Assembly: GCA_964611755.1 (NCBI GenBank)
Contig: CAZTBB010000021.1
Coordinates: 1-26,046 of the forward strand
From: CAZTBB01 sp964611755
GTDB taxonomy: Bacteria; Pseudomonadota; Alphaproteobacteria; Micavibrionales; Micavibrionaceae
Reading direction: 5' to 3'
DNA length: 26,046 nucleotides
Shown: positions 6,693-14,790 of the stretch, in pieces
Layout of the letters: each line of letters starts with the position of its first letter
Numbering within the stretch: the stretch's first letter is position 1
The notes under the pieces: generated by a model
Databases searched by the model: none
What the model was told of the DNA's origin: nothing
The model's input: only the letters and a program-made list of their open reading frames with translations
Translations under genes and position numbers: made by a program

Positions 6693-9600
6693 ATGGACTA
6701 TTTAAGCCGACTCATAGCGCCGTTTCAAAAGGCCTTCCGCCAATCCGTTTCCTCCTTCATCCAGTTGGAGACATCGGATAATGAAACCACGCTTGTCAGC
6801 TCGGATGGCTCGCTAATCTCCTACATAAAAATTGATGGTAGCCGCCAAGTCATTGGCGATGAGGAATACGAGCAACTCGTCAATGCCTCCACTCTTAAAA
6901 TCGGCTCCCGCTTTGATAAACGCGGCCATGCCATGCAGGTCTTCTTCTCGCGTGATCCGGGCCGTATATCCGAAGAGTTGGATAAACAAATCCGCCCGTG
7001 CCGCAATACATCGCGCGCTGCCGGTCTTGATATGGAAGATCTCTTTGATGAGCGCACCAAAAATCTGGAGCGTTTCCTCAGCCATGAAGAAATGTATTTT
7101 GTACTCTGGACTCGCCCCAGCATCCTGACGAAAAACGAAGCTGAGCGATCCGGCAAAGAGGCCAAGGAGAAAGTCAAAAACTGGTTTAATGCCGCTGATG
7201 CGCAATATGCACTGGCCGGAATGGAAGCGTTGCGCACACGCCATAAGAGCTATGTCTCGGCGATCTTATCGGCTTTAGACGAGCTGAAAATCAGTGCCGA
7301 TCTTCTAGAGGTGCACCAAGCGCTGGCGCATGTCCGCGGTAATATGTTCCCGAACAGAGCCAATGATGACTGGCGCGCCTGCCTGCCGGGCGATACTGTT
7401 CCGCCGCGTGCCCCGTCGAGTAAAATTGATATGTCTGATCTGCTTTGGCCCAATCTTGCCGAGCAAATTAGTAATGCCGATGCCAAAGTGCTCAGCAAAA
7501 ATGTTGTGCGCATTGGAGATCATTTATGGGCAGGGGCCGATTTAACCCTTGCCCCGATGGAGCCGACAAGCTTTGCTGTCCTCCTCAGCCGCATGGTGGA
7601 GGCTGATCTGCCATTCCGCATCTCGTTCCTGATCGAAGGCGGCGGCGCATCCGCGACCCAGTTCCGCGCCTTCTTGGCCACAATGCTGGGGCCAACCAAT
7701 GCCTTTAACAAGCAAATTAAATTCTCGCTTGAAGGCTTGGAAAAAATGTCCCGCAGCGAACCTGTGGTTAAATTCCGCATGTCTTTTGCTACATGGTGCA
7801 AAGTCGGTGAGCGCGATAAAATCCTCGATCAACTCTCTATTCTGACCCAGGCGGTTGAAAGCTGGGGTTATTGCCAAGTCAGTGATCATTCCGGCGACCC
7901 GCTTGAATGCGTCATGTCATCCGCGATGGGGATTCATTGCGGCGGCACCGCGCCCACGGCCGTGGCTCCGCTGATGGAAATTTTGAAACTTATTCCATGG
8001 CAACGCCCATCCAGCCCGTTTGATAAAGGATCCATGCTGTTTCGAACGCCGGATGGAAAGCTCTGGCCGTATCAGACAGGAACAGCGCTGACCACGACCT
8101 GGTTTGATCTTGTCTTCGCCCAGCCGGGCGCCGGTAAGTCGGTAATGATGAATACAACAAATCTCGGCACGATCCTCAGCCCGGGTCTTAGCAAGCTACC
8201 TTTTATCGCCATTATTGATATTGGCCCCTCATCGGCAGGCTTGATTAGCCTGATCAAAGAATCCTTACCACTTAATCGCCAGCACGAAGCGGCCTATTAC
8301 CGCCTGCAAATGTCGCATCAATATGCGATCAACCCTTTTGATACGCAGCTTGGCTGCCGCTATCCCCTGCCCGATGAGCGTAGTTATCTCGTAGAGCTCA
8401 TCACGCTGCTTTGTACTCCGCCGGGTCAGGACAAGCCTTATGATGGGATCCAACAGCTCGCCGGTTTCGTTGTTGATGAAATGTTCCGATGGCGTGATGA
8501 TAAACAATCCAATGCCGAAGCGCGCCCCTATCTTCCGCGTCTGGAAGCCGAAGTCGATGAAGCCATCCAAAAGCATAATATCCACCTGCCCGCCGATCCA
8601 TATTGGTGGGATATTGTCGATAAGATGTTTGAAATTGGTGAATATAAAATCGCCAATATCGCACAACGCCATGCTGTACCGACATTAAATGATGCAATCA
8701 CAGCCAGCCGCCGCCCACAAATTCGCTCGCTTCTGGAGGAGACCTCTGTTGGCTTTAGCGCCGAGACCGTAATTAACGCCTTTGAGCGTATGATCACCTC
8801 GACGATCCGTGAATATCCTATTTTGGCCTCGGTCACCCAGTTTGAAATTGCCGATACACGCATATGCTCGCTCGATCTTATGGATGTGTCCCCGCAAGGC
8901 GATGATGTTGCCGACCGTCAAACCGCGATCATGTATATGCTCGCGCGCCATGCCCTTGTACGGAGCTGGTGGATGGGTAAGGAATCTTTGCAATATGTGC
9001 CGGAAAAATACCGCGAATATCATGAACTTCGACTCCAAGATCTGGAAGAAAGCCCGAAACGTCTTTGCTATGATGAATTCCACCGCACCAGTAAATCATC
9101 CTCTGTGCGTGCGCAAGTTATCCGTGATGTCCGCGAGGGGCGCAAACGTGGTGTACAAATTATGCTGAGCTCACAGCTCTTGGAAGATTTCGACGATGAT
9201 ATGGTCAACCTCGCCACCGGCATATGGGTCTTGGGCACGGCCATTTCCGATAAAGCCGTCGAGAATGTGCAAGACCGTTTTGGCCTCAGCCAAACCGCAC
9301 GCAAAATTATCCGCAACCAGCTCACCGGCCCAAAGGCAACGGGAGCGCCCTTCCTTCTGGTGCTTGGAACCAATGAAGGCCGTTATGAACAGCATCTCTA
9401 TAATACATTAGGGCCGATTGAATTATGGGCGCTCGCCACCACGGTCGAGGATGTGACAATCCGTAATCGCCTTTACGCGAAATTAGGCGCAAGCCGCGCA
9501 CGTCAAATGCTCGCCAAGGAATTCCCCGGCGGTAGCGCCAGAGCCGAAATCAGGCGCCGTGTCCTCTCCCGCTCGGAAGGGGGCGATTCCCGCCAGGCGA

Positions 9601-9701
9601 TGATTAGTGTTATCACACAAGAAATTGTTGATGAGCTCATCGAAGCCAGCAAGGAAGAACAATCCAACGAAGAACCGAAACGCGTTACACATCTCACATA
9701 A
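6693..9701 (+). CDS. dotO: DotO/IcmB, VirB4-like ATPase of the type IVB secretion system
   Basis: DotO energises assembly and transport at the cytoplasmic base of the Dot/Icm apparatus, where it recruits DotB in Legionella. The 1002-residue length fits Legionella DotO (about 1009). Walker A is GAGKS at 479-483, preceded by DLVFAQP. The Walker B region is RLCYDEFHRT at about 790-799, followed by VREGRKRGVQIMLSSQLLEDFDD. This YDEFHR form is typical of IcmB rather than plain VirB4, whose motif usually ends in DEAW or similar. The N-terminal half (about 1-470) is the VirB4-type N domain, with no predicted membrane segment. The ATG lacks a clear Shine-Dalgarno. In Legionella icmF follows icmB; here instead come three unrecognised short genes. 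Confidence 0.94.
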   Translation: MDYLSRLIAPFQKAFRQSVSSFIQLETSDNETTLVSSDGSLISYIKIDGSRQVIGDEEYEQLVNASTLKIGSRFDKRGHAMQVFFSRDPGRISEELDKQIRPCRNTSRAAGLDMEDLFDERTKNLERFLSHEEMYFVLWTRPSILTKNEAERSGKEAKEKVKNWFNAADAQYALAGMEALRTRHKSYVSAILSALDELKISADLLEVHQALAHVRGNMFPNRANDDWRACLPGDTVPPRAPSSKIDMSDLLWPNLAEQISNADAKVLSKNVVRIGDHLWAGADLTLAPMEPTSFAVLLSRMVEADLPFRISFLIEGGGASATQFRAFLATMLGPTNAFNKQIKFSLEGLEKMSRSEPVVKFRMSFATWCKVGERDKILDQLSILTQAVESWGYCQVSDHSGDPLECVMSSAMGIHCGGTAPTAVAPLMEILKLIPWQRPSSPFDKGSMLFRTPDGKLWPYQTGTALTTTWFDLVFAQPGAGKSVMMNTTNLGTILSPGLSKLPFIAIIDIGPSSAGLISLIKESLPLNRQHEAAYYRLQMSHQYAINPFDTQLGCRYPLPDERSYLVELITLLCTPPGQDKPYDGIQQLAGFVVDEMFRWRDDKQSNAEARPYLPRLEAEVDEAIQKHNIHLPADPYWWDIVDKMFEIGEYKIANIAQRHAVPTLNDAITASRRPQIRSLLEETSVGFSAETVINAFERMITSTIREYPILASVTQFEIADTRICSLDLMDVSPQGDDVADRQTAIMYMLARHALVRSWWMGKESLQYVPEKYREYHELRLQDLEESPKRLCYDEFHRTSKSSSVRAQVIRDVREGRKRGVQIMLSSQLLEDFDDDMVNLATGIWVLGTAISDKAVENVQDRFGLSQTARKIIRNQLTGPKATGAPFLLVLGTNEGRYEQHLYNTLGPIELWALATTVEDVTIRNRLYAKLGASRARQMLAKEFPGGSARAEIRRRVLSRSEGGDSRQAMISVITQEIVDELIEASKEEQSNEEPKRVTHLT

Positions 9702-9784
9702 CAAAGAGCATAAACAATAAACTTTACATAATAAAATAGCTATGCTACCTTTCTTTCCATCATATAATTTTTGGGAGAACAGGC

Positions 9785-9937
9785 ATGAAAAGTTATAGAG
9801 GTATTCTTACAACTATCGCAGGCTTAGCGATATTTGGAACAGTAGTGGCAATTGTAGCGCCTCCCCTATTCACAGCATTTACAGGCGCAGCAGAGACATT
9901 AAATGCAGTTTCCGCAGCAACTACCCCAACGCCATAA
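9785..9937 (+). CDS. Small single-pass membrane peptide (50 residues), unknown
   Basis: ATG at 9785 is preceded by GGGAGAA at good spacing. The frame encodes 50 residues: a short basic start (MKSYRG), one hydrophobic helix (about 7-25) and an Ala/Thr/Pro-rich tail ending TTPTP. The strong ribosome site and clean membrane-helix composition make it a likely real gene despite its size. It lies 83 bases after dotO on the same strand. I recognise no family. It could be a small subunit or stabiliser of the secretion machine, or an unrelated membrane peptide. Confidence 0.6.
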   Translation: MKSYRGILTTIAGLAIFGTVVAIVAPPLFTAFTGAAETLNAVSAATTPTP

Positions 9938-9991
9938 AAATACTGCTCATACTCTTGTCACTCATAATAGCTATATGATAGCTCTCACATA

Positions 9992-10020
9992 TTGACATAA
10001 AGATTCTGCCTTGTTAGCGT
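9992..10020 (+). promoter_or_regulatory. Possible promoter for the lipoprotein-like gene at 10054
   Basis: A perfect TTGACA (9992-9997) is followed after 17 bases by TAGCGT (10015-10020), a poor -10 with three matches to TATAAT. A 6-bp inverted repeat AGCTAT/ATAGCT (9969-9974, 9978-9983) lies just upstream and might be an operator. Confidence 0.3.
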
Positions 10021-10053
10021 GTCCGACATAATATTGCGCTAAGGAAGGTAATC

Positions 10054-10239
10054 GTGTCACAAAAACCTAAAAATAAATGGGATGGCCCCATCCTCGCCAC
10101 AGGAGCAATCGTCGGGCTTTTTGCGCTCTCGACATGCGCCAAACAGGAAGAGTTACCAGATTTGCGCCAAATTCAAACACCCGAACCTGTGAAACAGCTT
10201 CTGGATGAATTAGACTTCACCCCCGATCACAATCGATAA
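10054..10239 (+). CDS. Putative small lipoprotein, unknown
   Basis: A 61-residue product starting at GTG with AGGAAGG eight bases or so upstream. Residues 1-8 are polar and basic, 13-25 hydrophobic, then LSTC with C28, which resembles a lipobox although Thr at -1 is atypical. The rest (KQEELPDLRQIQTPEP onward) is polar and Pro/Glu-rich. Known Dot/Icm lipoproteins (DotC, DotD, DotK) are considerably larger, so I do not assign it to any of them. It lies downstream of dotO on the same strand, with a 35-base gap to the next gene. Real gene likely; function unknown. Confidence 0.6.
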   Translation: MSQKPKNKWDGPILATGAIVGLFALSTCAKQEELPDLRQIQTPEPVKQLLDELDFTPDHNR

Positions 10240-10274
10240 TGACTTGCTAACGTTGTTATGAAATAATCACTGTT

Positions 10275-10802
10275 ATGAGTGATGATCCCGAAAAAATCGA
10301 TGAAGAATTTTTCAGCCGTATTGATGCCCGTAAAGAGCAGCAACGCAAACGGCGCATCAAATTTGCGGCCTATGGCACGCTTATCATACTCGCGAGCTGG
10401 GCAAGCTTTTATCTTTTCGCCCCGTTCAAAGGTGGCATGACCTTTGCCGCCTGCAAAACATTTGTCGAACTATATGTGCGCTACCCCAATTCCATCCGCC
10501 TCAGCCAAGTCCGTAATTTTGGGGAATCCATTCGTATTTGGTACAGCCATATTGATGCGTTTGGTGAATACCGCCTTGAAAACATGGAGTGCTTTTTCCG
10601 CGCCGATGAAAAGAACGGTTTTGCGATTGATCGTATATTGGTCAATCGCCGCCCCATTGAAAAAGACGTCATTGACAGATTTAATATCTCCATCCCGGCT
10701 ATCCGGGCCTATCCGCCCGATCTGACATATCCGGAAACCCTGCCGACCAATCTGGAAGACCTGCAATTGGAGACTGAGCGCTTTTGGAAAGTCCAACTGT
10801 AA
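10275..10802 (+). CDS. Single-pass inner-membrane protein, unknown
   Basis: A 175-residue protein. A charged cytoplasmic N-terminus with a basic run before the membrane (EQQRKRRIK) leads into one transmembrane helix at about 28-50. A globular domain of roughly 120 residues follows, rich in aromatic residues and Arg, containing two Cys (CKTF and MECFF) that could form a disulfide. The positive-inside rule puts the C-terminal domain in the periplasm. I recognise no family. Placement right after the dotO group suggests a possible accessory or core subunit, but DotI/IcmL similarity is not evident to me. No clear Shine-Dalgarno precedes the ATG. Confidence 0.7.
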   Translation: MSDDPEKIDEEFFSRIDARKEQQRKRRIKFAAYGTLIILASWASFYLFAPFKGGMTFAACKTFVELYVRYPNSIRLSQVRNFGESIRIWYSHIDAFGEYRLENMECFFRADEKNGFAIDRILVNRRPIEKDVIDRFNISIPAIRAYPPDLTYPETLPTNLEDLQLETERFWKVQL

Positions 10803-10878
10803 TACCATAATAATGGACAAAACCAATTGAAGTTTGCTATAGCTTGGCAAGATTAAACTGACTCGCGTAACAAAAACG

Positions 10879-11511
10879 ATGACAAAGCCCCGACACAAAA
10901 AGAAAAAAGATAAAGGCAAAAAAAGAGAAGGCTATGAAAAGGCCGATGCGCCGCCTTATTTTATCGGCTTTCAACTCCCCGAACATTTACGAGAAAAGCT
11001 GAAAGCCAGCATGAATGCCAAGGCTTTGAAAAAAGCCGAAGTGAAGTGGACACCCAATGAAGAGCTTCATTTAACGCTGACTTTTTTACGCTCCGTGCAC
11101 AATAACCGGTTAGATGAGCTTAAATCCCAAATCAAAGAAGCGGCCAAGCACAAAGCGCTGGAGTTACAAATAAAAGGATTAAACATCCTCGAGAAAAAAG
11201 ATAAATGGATCCTTGTTCTGGATGTCACCATGACAAGGGCTCTTTCGGATCTCAGAGACGGCGTAATCGGCGCCGCCAATGATGCAGGGCTTGATCCGGT
11301 TAATCGCCGCGGCTTTAGCCCACATATTAAAATCGGAGAAATCGCGCGCCCGCAAACCAAAAAACAAGCCGGCCGTATTGATGCCTTTCTAAATGCAAAT
11401 TACGGCAAAATGTCCGGAAAAATTGATGCGCGTGATATATCACTGATGCGCTCATCCGATGGCACGAAACCTTATGAAATTATTTTAACCGAGCCGTTTC
11501 AACGCCTTTAA
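10879..11511 (+). CDS. thpR: RNA 2',3'-cyclic phosphodiesterase (ThpR/LigT-like)
   Basis: Two-histidine phosphoesterase of 210 residues. It is expected to act on 2',3'-cyclic phosphate RNA ends. The fold's landmarks are PPYFIGFQLPEHLRE (about 25-39), the first HxT motif HLTL with H64 and T66, and the second at FSPHIKIGEI with H149. In this second motif the usual Thr/Ser is replaced by Lys (K151), which may alter or abolish activity. Residues 3-20 are a highly basic tail (KPRHKKKKDKGKKREG), unusual for the family and possibly RNA- or membrane-contacting. The stop overlaps that of the convergent mltA gene by 4 bases. Function by family resemblance only. Confidence 0.8.
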   Translation: MTKPRHKKKKDKGKKREGYEKADAPPYFIGFQLPEHLREKLKASMNAKALKKAEVKWTPNEELHLTLTFLRSVHNNRLDELKSQIKEAAKHKALELQIKGLNILEKKDKWILVLDVTMTRALSDLRDGVIGAANDAGLDPVNRRGFSPHIKIGEIARPQTKKQAGRIDAFLNANYGKMSGKIDARDISLMRSSDGTKPYEIILTEPFQRL

Positions 11512-12680
11512 TTTTGCACCTTGGGCAATAACACCCAATAGCGCCCATCGGATTTCATACCGCCGGCCAGCGTCTCCGCCATTTCCCCATAGCCCCAAAA
11601 AACATCCCCGCGCACAGGGCCACGAATGGCGCCGCCCGTATCTTGTGTCACCATTAATTTACGAATGGGGCCCGCGCCATCAATTGGCTCTTCGATGTCC
11701 ACCCAAATCGGCAAACCATAGGAAATCAAAGAGCGATCAATCGCCAGTGAGCGCCCCGGCGTGAGCGTCACCGTCGATCCACCAACCGGCCCATCTTCCT
11801 TCAGCTCACGGAAAAACACATAGGATTTATTGGTGTTCATAATCTCTTGTGCCTCATCGGGGTTGGCCTCCAACCAGGCTCGGATTGATTGCATGGACAC
11901 CTCATCTTTTTCCAGATGCTCCCGCTTAATCAACTCACGGCCAATCGCATAATAAGGATGCCCATTCTGGCCTGCATATCCAATGCGCTTATAGCCCCCT
12001 TCGCGAAGCTCTACGCGGCCTGACCCCTGAATCTGCAGGAAAAACGCATCCACCGGATTCGAGACATAAAGCAATACCTCATCAGGGTGCGGCCAATCAC
12101 CGGCAACAATCTCTTCACGTGTTTCATAAGGCTTTAATGTGCCATCAATCACGCGGCCTGCAATGCGCTCACCTTTCAGATGATCGCGAAACTGTCCCAA
12201 ATGCACCATAACCAAATCATCGGGACGGCCATGCAATGGATATTGATACGGCCCCGTCTTTTTCAATGAGCCTTTCAGCGAAGCCTCGTAATAGCCGGTA
12301 AACAATCCCTCGGCTTTGGAGCCGGCATAGACAGCATATGGCGTGAAGTTATTTTCAAAGAAGCGCCTGATGATAGGCGCGCTGCCATCGCGCATGGCTT
12401 GAAAGGCAGAGCAAAGCTCTTTCCATCTCTTCGCTGTGCCCGCCTCCTGCAATGGACCCATCATCCGATCATCGGCACGGCGAAACACAATCTGACAGGA
12501 TTTTTCGAATGCCGGAATGAATGTTCTCAGGTCATCATCCCCCCACCCTTTTAAAGATGAGAAACTTGCCTCCTTCAGGCGCAAAGGTGGTTTTTCATCC
12601 GTATCCTGAACCCCGCAAGCGCTAAGCAGAAAAATTAAAATAAGTGAAAAAAGAGATAAAGAAAATTGGCGTGTCATCAT
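11508..12680 (-). CDS. mltA: Membrane-bound lytic transglycosylase A (MltA)
   Basis: MltA cleaves peptidoglycan glycan strands to 1,6-anhydro products at the periplasmic face. The 390-residue product has a lipoprotein signal (hydrophobic 7-20, lipobox LSAC with C22), an MltA domain with GLFTGYYEASLKG and the QGSGRV motif, and a C-terminal 3D domain with VTQDTGGAIRG and GDVFWG, which carry the conserved acidic residues (D347, D359). It follows the Tim44-like gene by 60 bases on the same strand, an arrangement common in Alphaproteobacteria. It is probably a housekeeping enzyme, although a wall hydrolase could also serve the nearby secretion system. The TAA stop shares a TTAA palindrome with the stop of the convergent gene. 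Confidence 0.92.
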   Translation of the reverse strand: MMTRQFSLSLFSLILIFLLSACGVQDTDEKPPLRLKEASFSSLKGWGDDDLRTFIPAFEKSCQIVFRRADDRMMGPLQEAGTAKRWKELCSAFQAMRDGSAPIIRRFFENNFTPYAVYAGSKAEGLFTGYYEASLKGSLKKTGPYQYPLHGRPDDLVMVHLGQFRDHLKGERIAGRVIDGTLKPYETREEIVAGDWPHPDEVLLYVSNPVDAFFLQIQGSGRVELREGGYKRIGYAGQNGHPYYAIGRELIKREHLEKDEVSMQSIRAWLEANPDEAQEIMNTNKSYVFFRELKEDGPVGGSTVTLTPGRSLAIDRSLISYGLPIWVDIEEPIDGAGPIRKLMVTQDTGGAIRGPVRGDVFWGYGEMAETLAGGMKSDGRYWVLLPKVQN

Positions 12681-12740
12681 GGCCTCAATTATGAAGATAA
12701 TTGCGGCAAAGAACCAGAATTTTTGAGATCAAAAGAAAAA

Positions 12741-13454
12741 CTATTCCTTGGTATTTGGAATTGTTTCGTTATCGTCTTCATCCACGCGCGTTTCCATGAG
12801 GAACCAGCGCGGATCCTTGGAATTTACATCACGCGCAAAAACCCAAATATCGCGCATCTCGGTTACGCGGTCCGGATGGCCCGATAATAATTGGTCTTCC
12901 TTATCACGAATAACCGATGTTTCATCCGCAATAAAACGCAATGTGATAAAGGCCTTTTTCTTCAATAAATAGGCCTCGATCACTTCGGTTTTACGAATGG
13001 CATGAATTTCCGTTTCCATGGTTTCACCATCCAGATCGCGCTTGGCGATCGCCTGTTCGAAAACCGTGTAAACATCATTATCGAGCAAAGATTTCAGTGT
13101 CTCCAGATCACCGCGAGCAAAGGCCTCGACGATCATCACAAACGCCTCTTGAGCACCATCAAGGAAATGCTTAACATCGAAATTTCTATCTGCCCGTGAG
13201 ATTTCCAACAAACCGTTTTCGGCTGTTTTGTTTTCAACATTCAAATTCTTGCTTCCGCCTTCACCAAGAAAGGCAATTTGCTCTTTATTGGAGGGCTCTT
13301 CTGATACGGCGCCGGATGGTGCATCCTCAACATCCGCACCAACAAACGGATTCGGTCGCTCGCGCTCTTCGCCATGGCGTGTGCCCAAAAGACTGCGCAG
13401 CCAGAGAACCAATCCGGCGGCAACTATTCCATAAACTATTAAATCTGCTGGCAA
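12741..13454 (-). CDS. Tim44-domain protein (TimA-like)
   Basis: A 237-residue protein with an N-terminal membrane anchor (about 5-22, LIVYGIVAAGLVLWLRSLLG), a polar linker, and a C-terminal Tim44-like domain beginning near FDVKHFLDGAQEAFVMIVEAFARGD and ending IWVFARDVNSKDPRWFLMETR. Alphaproteobacterial relatives of mitochondrial Tim44 are membrane-associated proteins of uncertain role. The start is TTG: an in-frame stop lies five to six codons upstream and no ATG exists near the anchor. Position beside mltA, fxsA and secB matches the usual alphaproteobacterial order. It is probably co-transcribed with mltA. Confidence 0.88.
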   Translation of the reverse strand: MPADLIVYGIVAAGLVLWLRSLLGTRHGEERERPNPFVGADVEDAPSGAVSEEPSNKEQIAFLGEGGSKNLNVENKTAENGLLEISRADRNFDVKHFLDGAQEAFVMIVEAFARGDLETLKSLLDNDVYTVFEQAIAKRDLDGETMETEIHAIRKTEVIEAYLLKKKAFITLRFIADETSVIRDKEDQLLSGHPDRVTEMRDIWVFARDVNSKDPRWFLMETRVDEDDNETIPNTKE

Positions 13455-13492
13455 ATCTTTATATCCCGTTTATTTTCATTTATACCTTATCA

Positions 13493-13530
13493 GCAATATA
13501 TTGCGAAAGTGTGAATTTGCAATATATTTC
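13493..13530. promoter_or_regulatory. Repeated GCAATATATT element in the Tim44/fxsA divergent promoter region
   Basis: GCAATATATTGC (13493-13504) is a perfect 12-bp palindrome. A near copy GCAATATATTTC begins 26 bases later (13519-13530). Both lie in the 148-base gap between the divergent Tim44-like and fxsA genes. Two similar sites spaced about 2.5 helical turns apart suggest binding of a dimeric regulator controlling one or both genes. The regulator is unknown. Confidence 0.45.
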
Positions 13531-13602
13531 GGCGCTAAGAAGGCTCTAAAAACCCCTTTATCACACTTGAAAACCGCAAATTTTAGGATTATAAGCCCTG
13601 CT

Positions 13603-14064
13603 ATGCCCTTTTTTATCATATTTCTTGTTATCCCCTTCGTGGAAATCAGCGTCTTTATCGCCGTTGGTGAGAAAATCGGCTTGTTTACAACGCTTGGCCT
13701 TGCCTTTTTAACCGCTATTATTGGCGGTGCGATTATTCGCCATCAAGGTCTGCATATCTTAAGCACGGCGCGCGCGCAGCTGGGCGATAACATGCTCCCT
13801 GTGCAGGAAATTTTTGATGGGTTTTGTCTTGTTGCTGCAGGCGCGCTTCTTATTACGCCCGGCTTTGTAACAGATTTCATTGGCTTTACCCTGCTTGTCC
13901 CGCAAGCGCGCATTGCCCTGCGCAGCGCAGTTGGCCAGCATTTCAACTTTCAAAACCATACCCATAATGCAGGGCCCGTCCCCGGCAATCGGGCCTCGCG
14001 CCCACCGCCCGGCGTCATTGAAGGGGAGTTTGAAGATCTGACACAGGACAAAAACGAGAATTAA
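13603..14064 (+). CDS. fxsA: FxsA family membrane protein
   Basis: A 153-residue FxsA-family (phage T7 exclusion suppressor) protein. It starts MPFFIIFLVIPFVEIS at the ATG at 13603; an open frame extends upstream to 13501 but that part has no family character. Landmarks are the first helix (2-20), VGEKIGLFTTLGLAFLTAIIGGAIIRHQG and the LITPGFVTDFIGF segment. The C-terminal tail is polar and disordered, typical of the family. Function of FxsA proteins outside phage exclusion is unclear. The gene lies 86 bases before secB and both probably share a transcript, as in related genomes. Confidence 0.9.
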   Translation: MPFFIIFLVIPFVEISVFIAVGEKIGLFTTLGLAFLTAIIGGAIIRHQGLHILSTARAQLGDNMLPVQEIFDGFCLVAAGALLITPGFVTDFIGFTLLVPQARIALRSAVGQHFNFQNHTHNAGPVPGNRASRPPPGVIEGEFEDLTQDKNEN

Positions 14065-14150
14065 GCCCGGCGCTCTTGAGACCACGCTGTTTTCATGCTA
14101 CCGATGGCATAGAGTTTAAGTAAAAAATCCGAAAGCTTAGGAATAAAATT

Positions 14151-14726
14151 ATGAGTGAAGACAACAAACCACAAGCTGATCAACCGCAAACGCAAGATGC
14201 CCCTCCCGGCTCTGCTATGCCCATCACGGTGCATGCGCAATATGTGCGCGATATTTCCTTCGAAAACCCGAATACGCCGGAAATGCTCCGCGCCGGTCAA
14301 GACCAGCCCAATATGGATGTCAATATTGGTATGGATGCACGCAAAATCGAGGATGATCAGCTCGAAAACCTCTATGAGGTGGTTCTTAATGTACGCGCCG
14401 AAGCCATGCGCGGCGATGACATTATGTTCATTGCAGAATTGCAATACGGCATCACTCTGACATTAAACGGCGTACCGGAAGATCAGCATCACCCGCTGCT
14501 TTTGATTGAAATTCCGAAGCTTGCCTTCCCTTATGCGCGTCAAATTCTATCCGACCTAACCGTTCAAGGTGGCTACCCGCCTCTATTATTGACGCCGGTG
14601 GATTTCCACGCGCTTTATCTTGACCAATTCAAGGATGAAATTGCAAAAGCCCAGAAAGAGCAGCAAGCCGCTCAGGCGGATGCCGCGAAGGCCTCCGAGG
14701 AGTCAAAATCAGAGACCATTAATTAA
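14151..14726 (+). CDS. secB: Protein-export chaperone SecB
   Basis: SecB keeps precursor proteins unfolded and hands them to SecA. The 191-residue protein carries the SecB core: ITVHAQYVRDISFENP (about 25-40), the DVNIGMDARKI segment, LQYGITLTLNGVPEDQHHPLLLIEIPKLAFPYARQI split over two helices, and GGYPPLLLTPVDFHALY. It is longer than the E. coli protein (155) because of a polar N-terminus and an Ala/Lys/Glu-rich C-terminal tail. AGGA lies before the ATG. An intrinsic terminator follows. Alphaproteobacterial position next to dnaQ and coaE is conserved. Confidence 0.95.
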   Translation: MSEDNKPQADQPQTQDAPPGSAMPITVHAQYVRDISFENPNTPEMLRAGQDQPNMDVNIGMDARKIEDDQLENLYEVVLNVRAEAMRGDDIMFIAELQYGITLTLNGVPEDQHHPLLLIEIPKLAFPYARQILSDLTVQGGYPPLLLTPVDFHALYLDQFKDEIAKAQKEQQAAQADAAKASEESKSETIN

Positions 14727-14765
14727 TCCGGTTTTTTTAATTGATACAAAAGATTAAAAGATTAT

Positions 14766-14790
14766 AAGCCGGTATCTAGCCGGCTTTTTT
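14766..14790 (+). terminator. Intrinsic terminator after secB
   Basis: AAGCCGG (14766-14772) pairs with CCGGCTT (14780-14786) around a 7-base loop, and the 3' arm runs into a T tract ending at 14790. It lies 40 bases after the secB stop. The hairpin overlaps the last codons of the convergent dnaQ gene, whose KKAG end is encoded by the 3' arm. Confidence 0.8.

Noticed and set aside
1..9701. Recently acquired conjugative plasmid or integrative element
   Set aside because: IncI-type transfer genes are homologous, but no relaxase, integrase, transposase, tRNA or attachment repeat is seen, and the run continues into origin-proximal housekeeping genes. The sequence left of the window could still change this.
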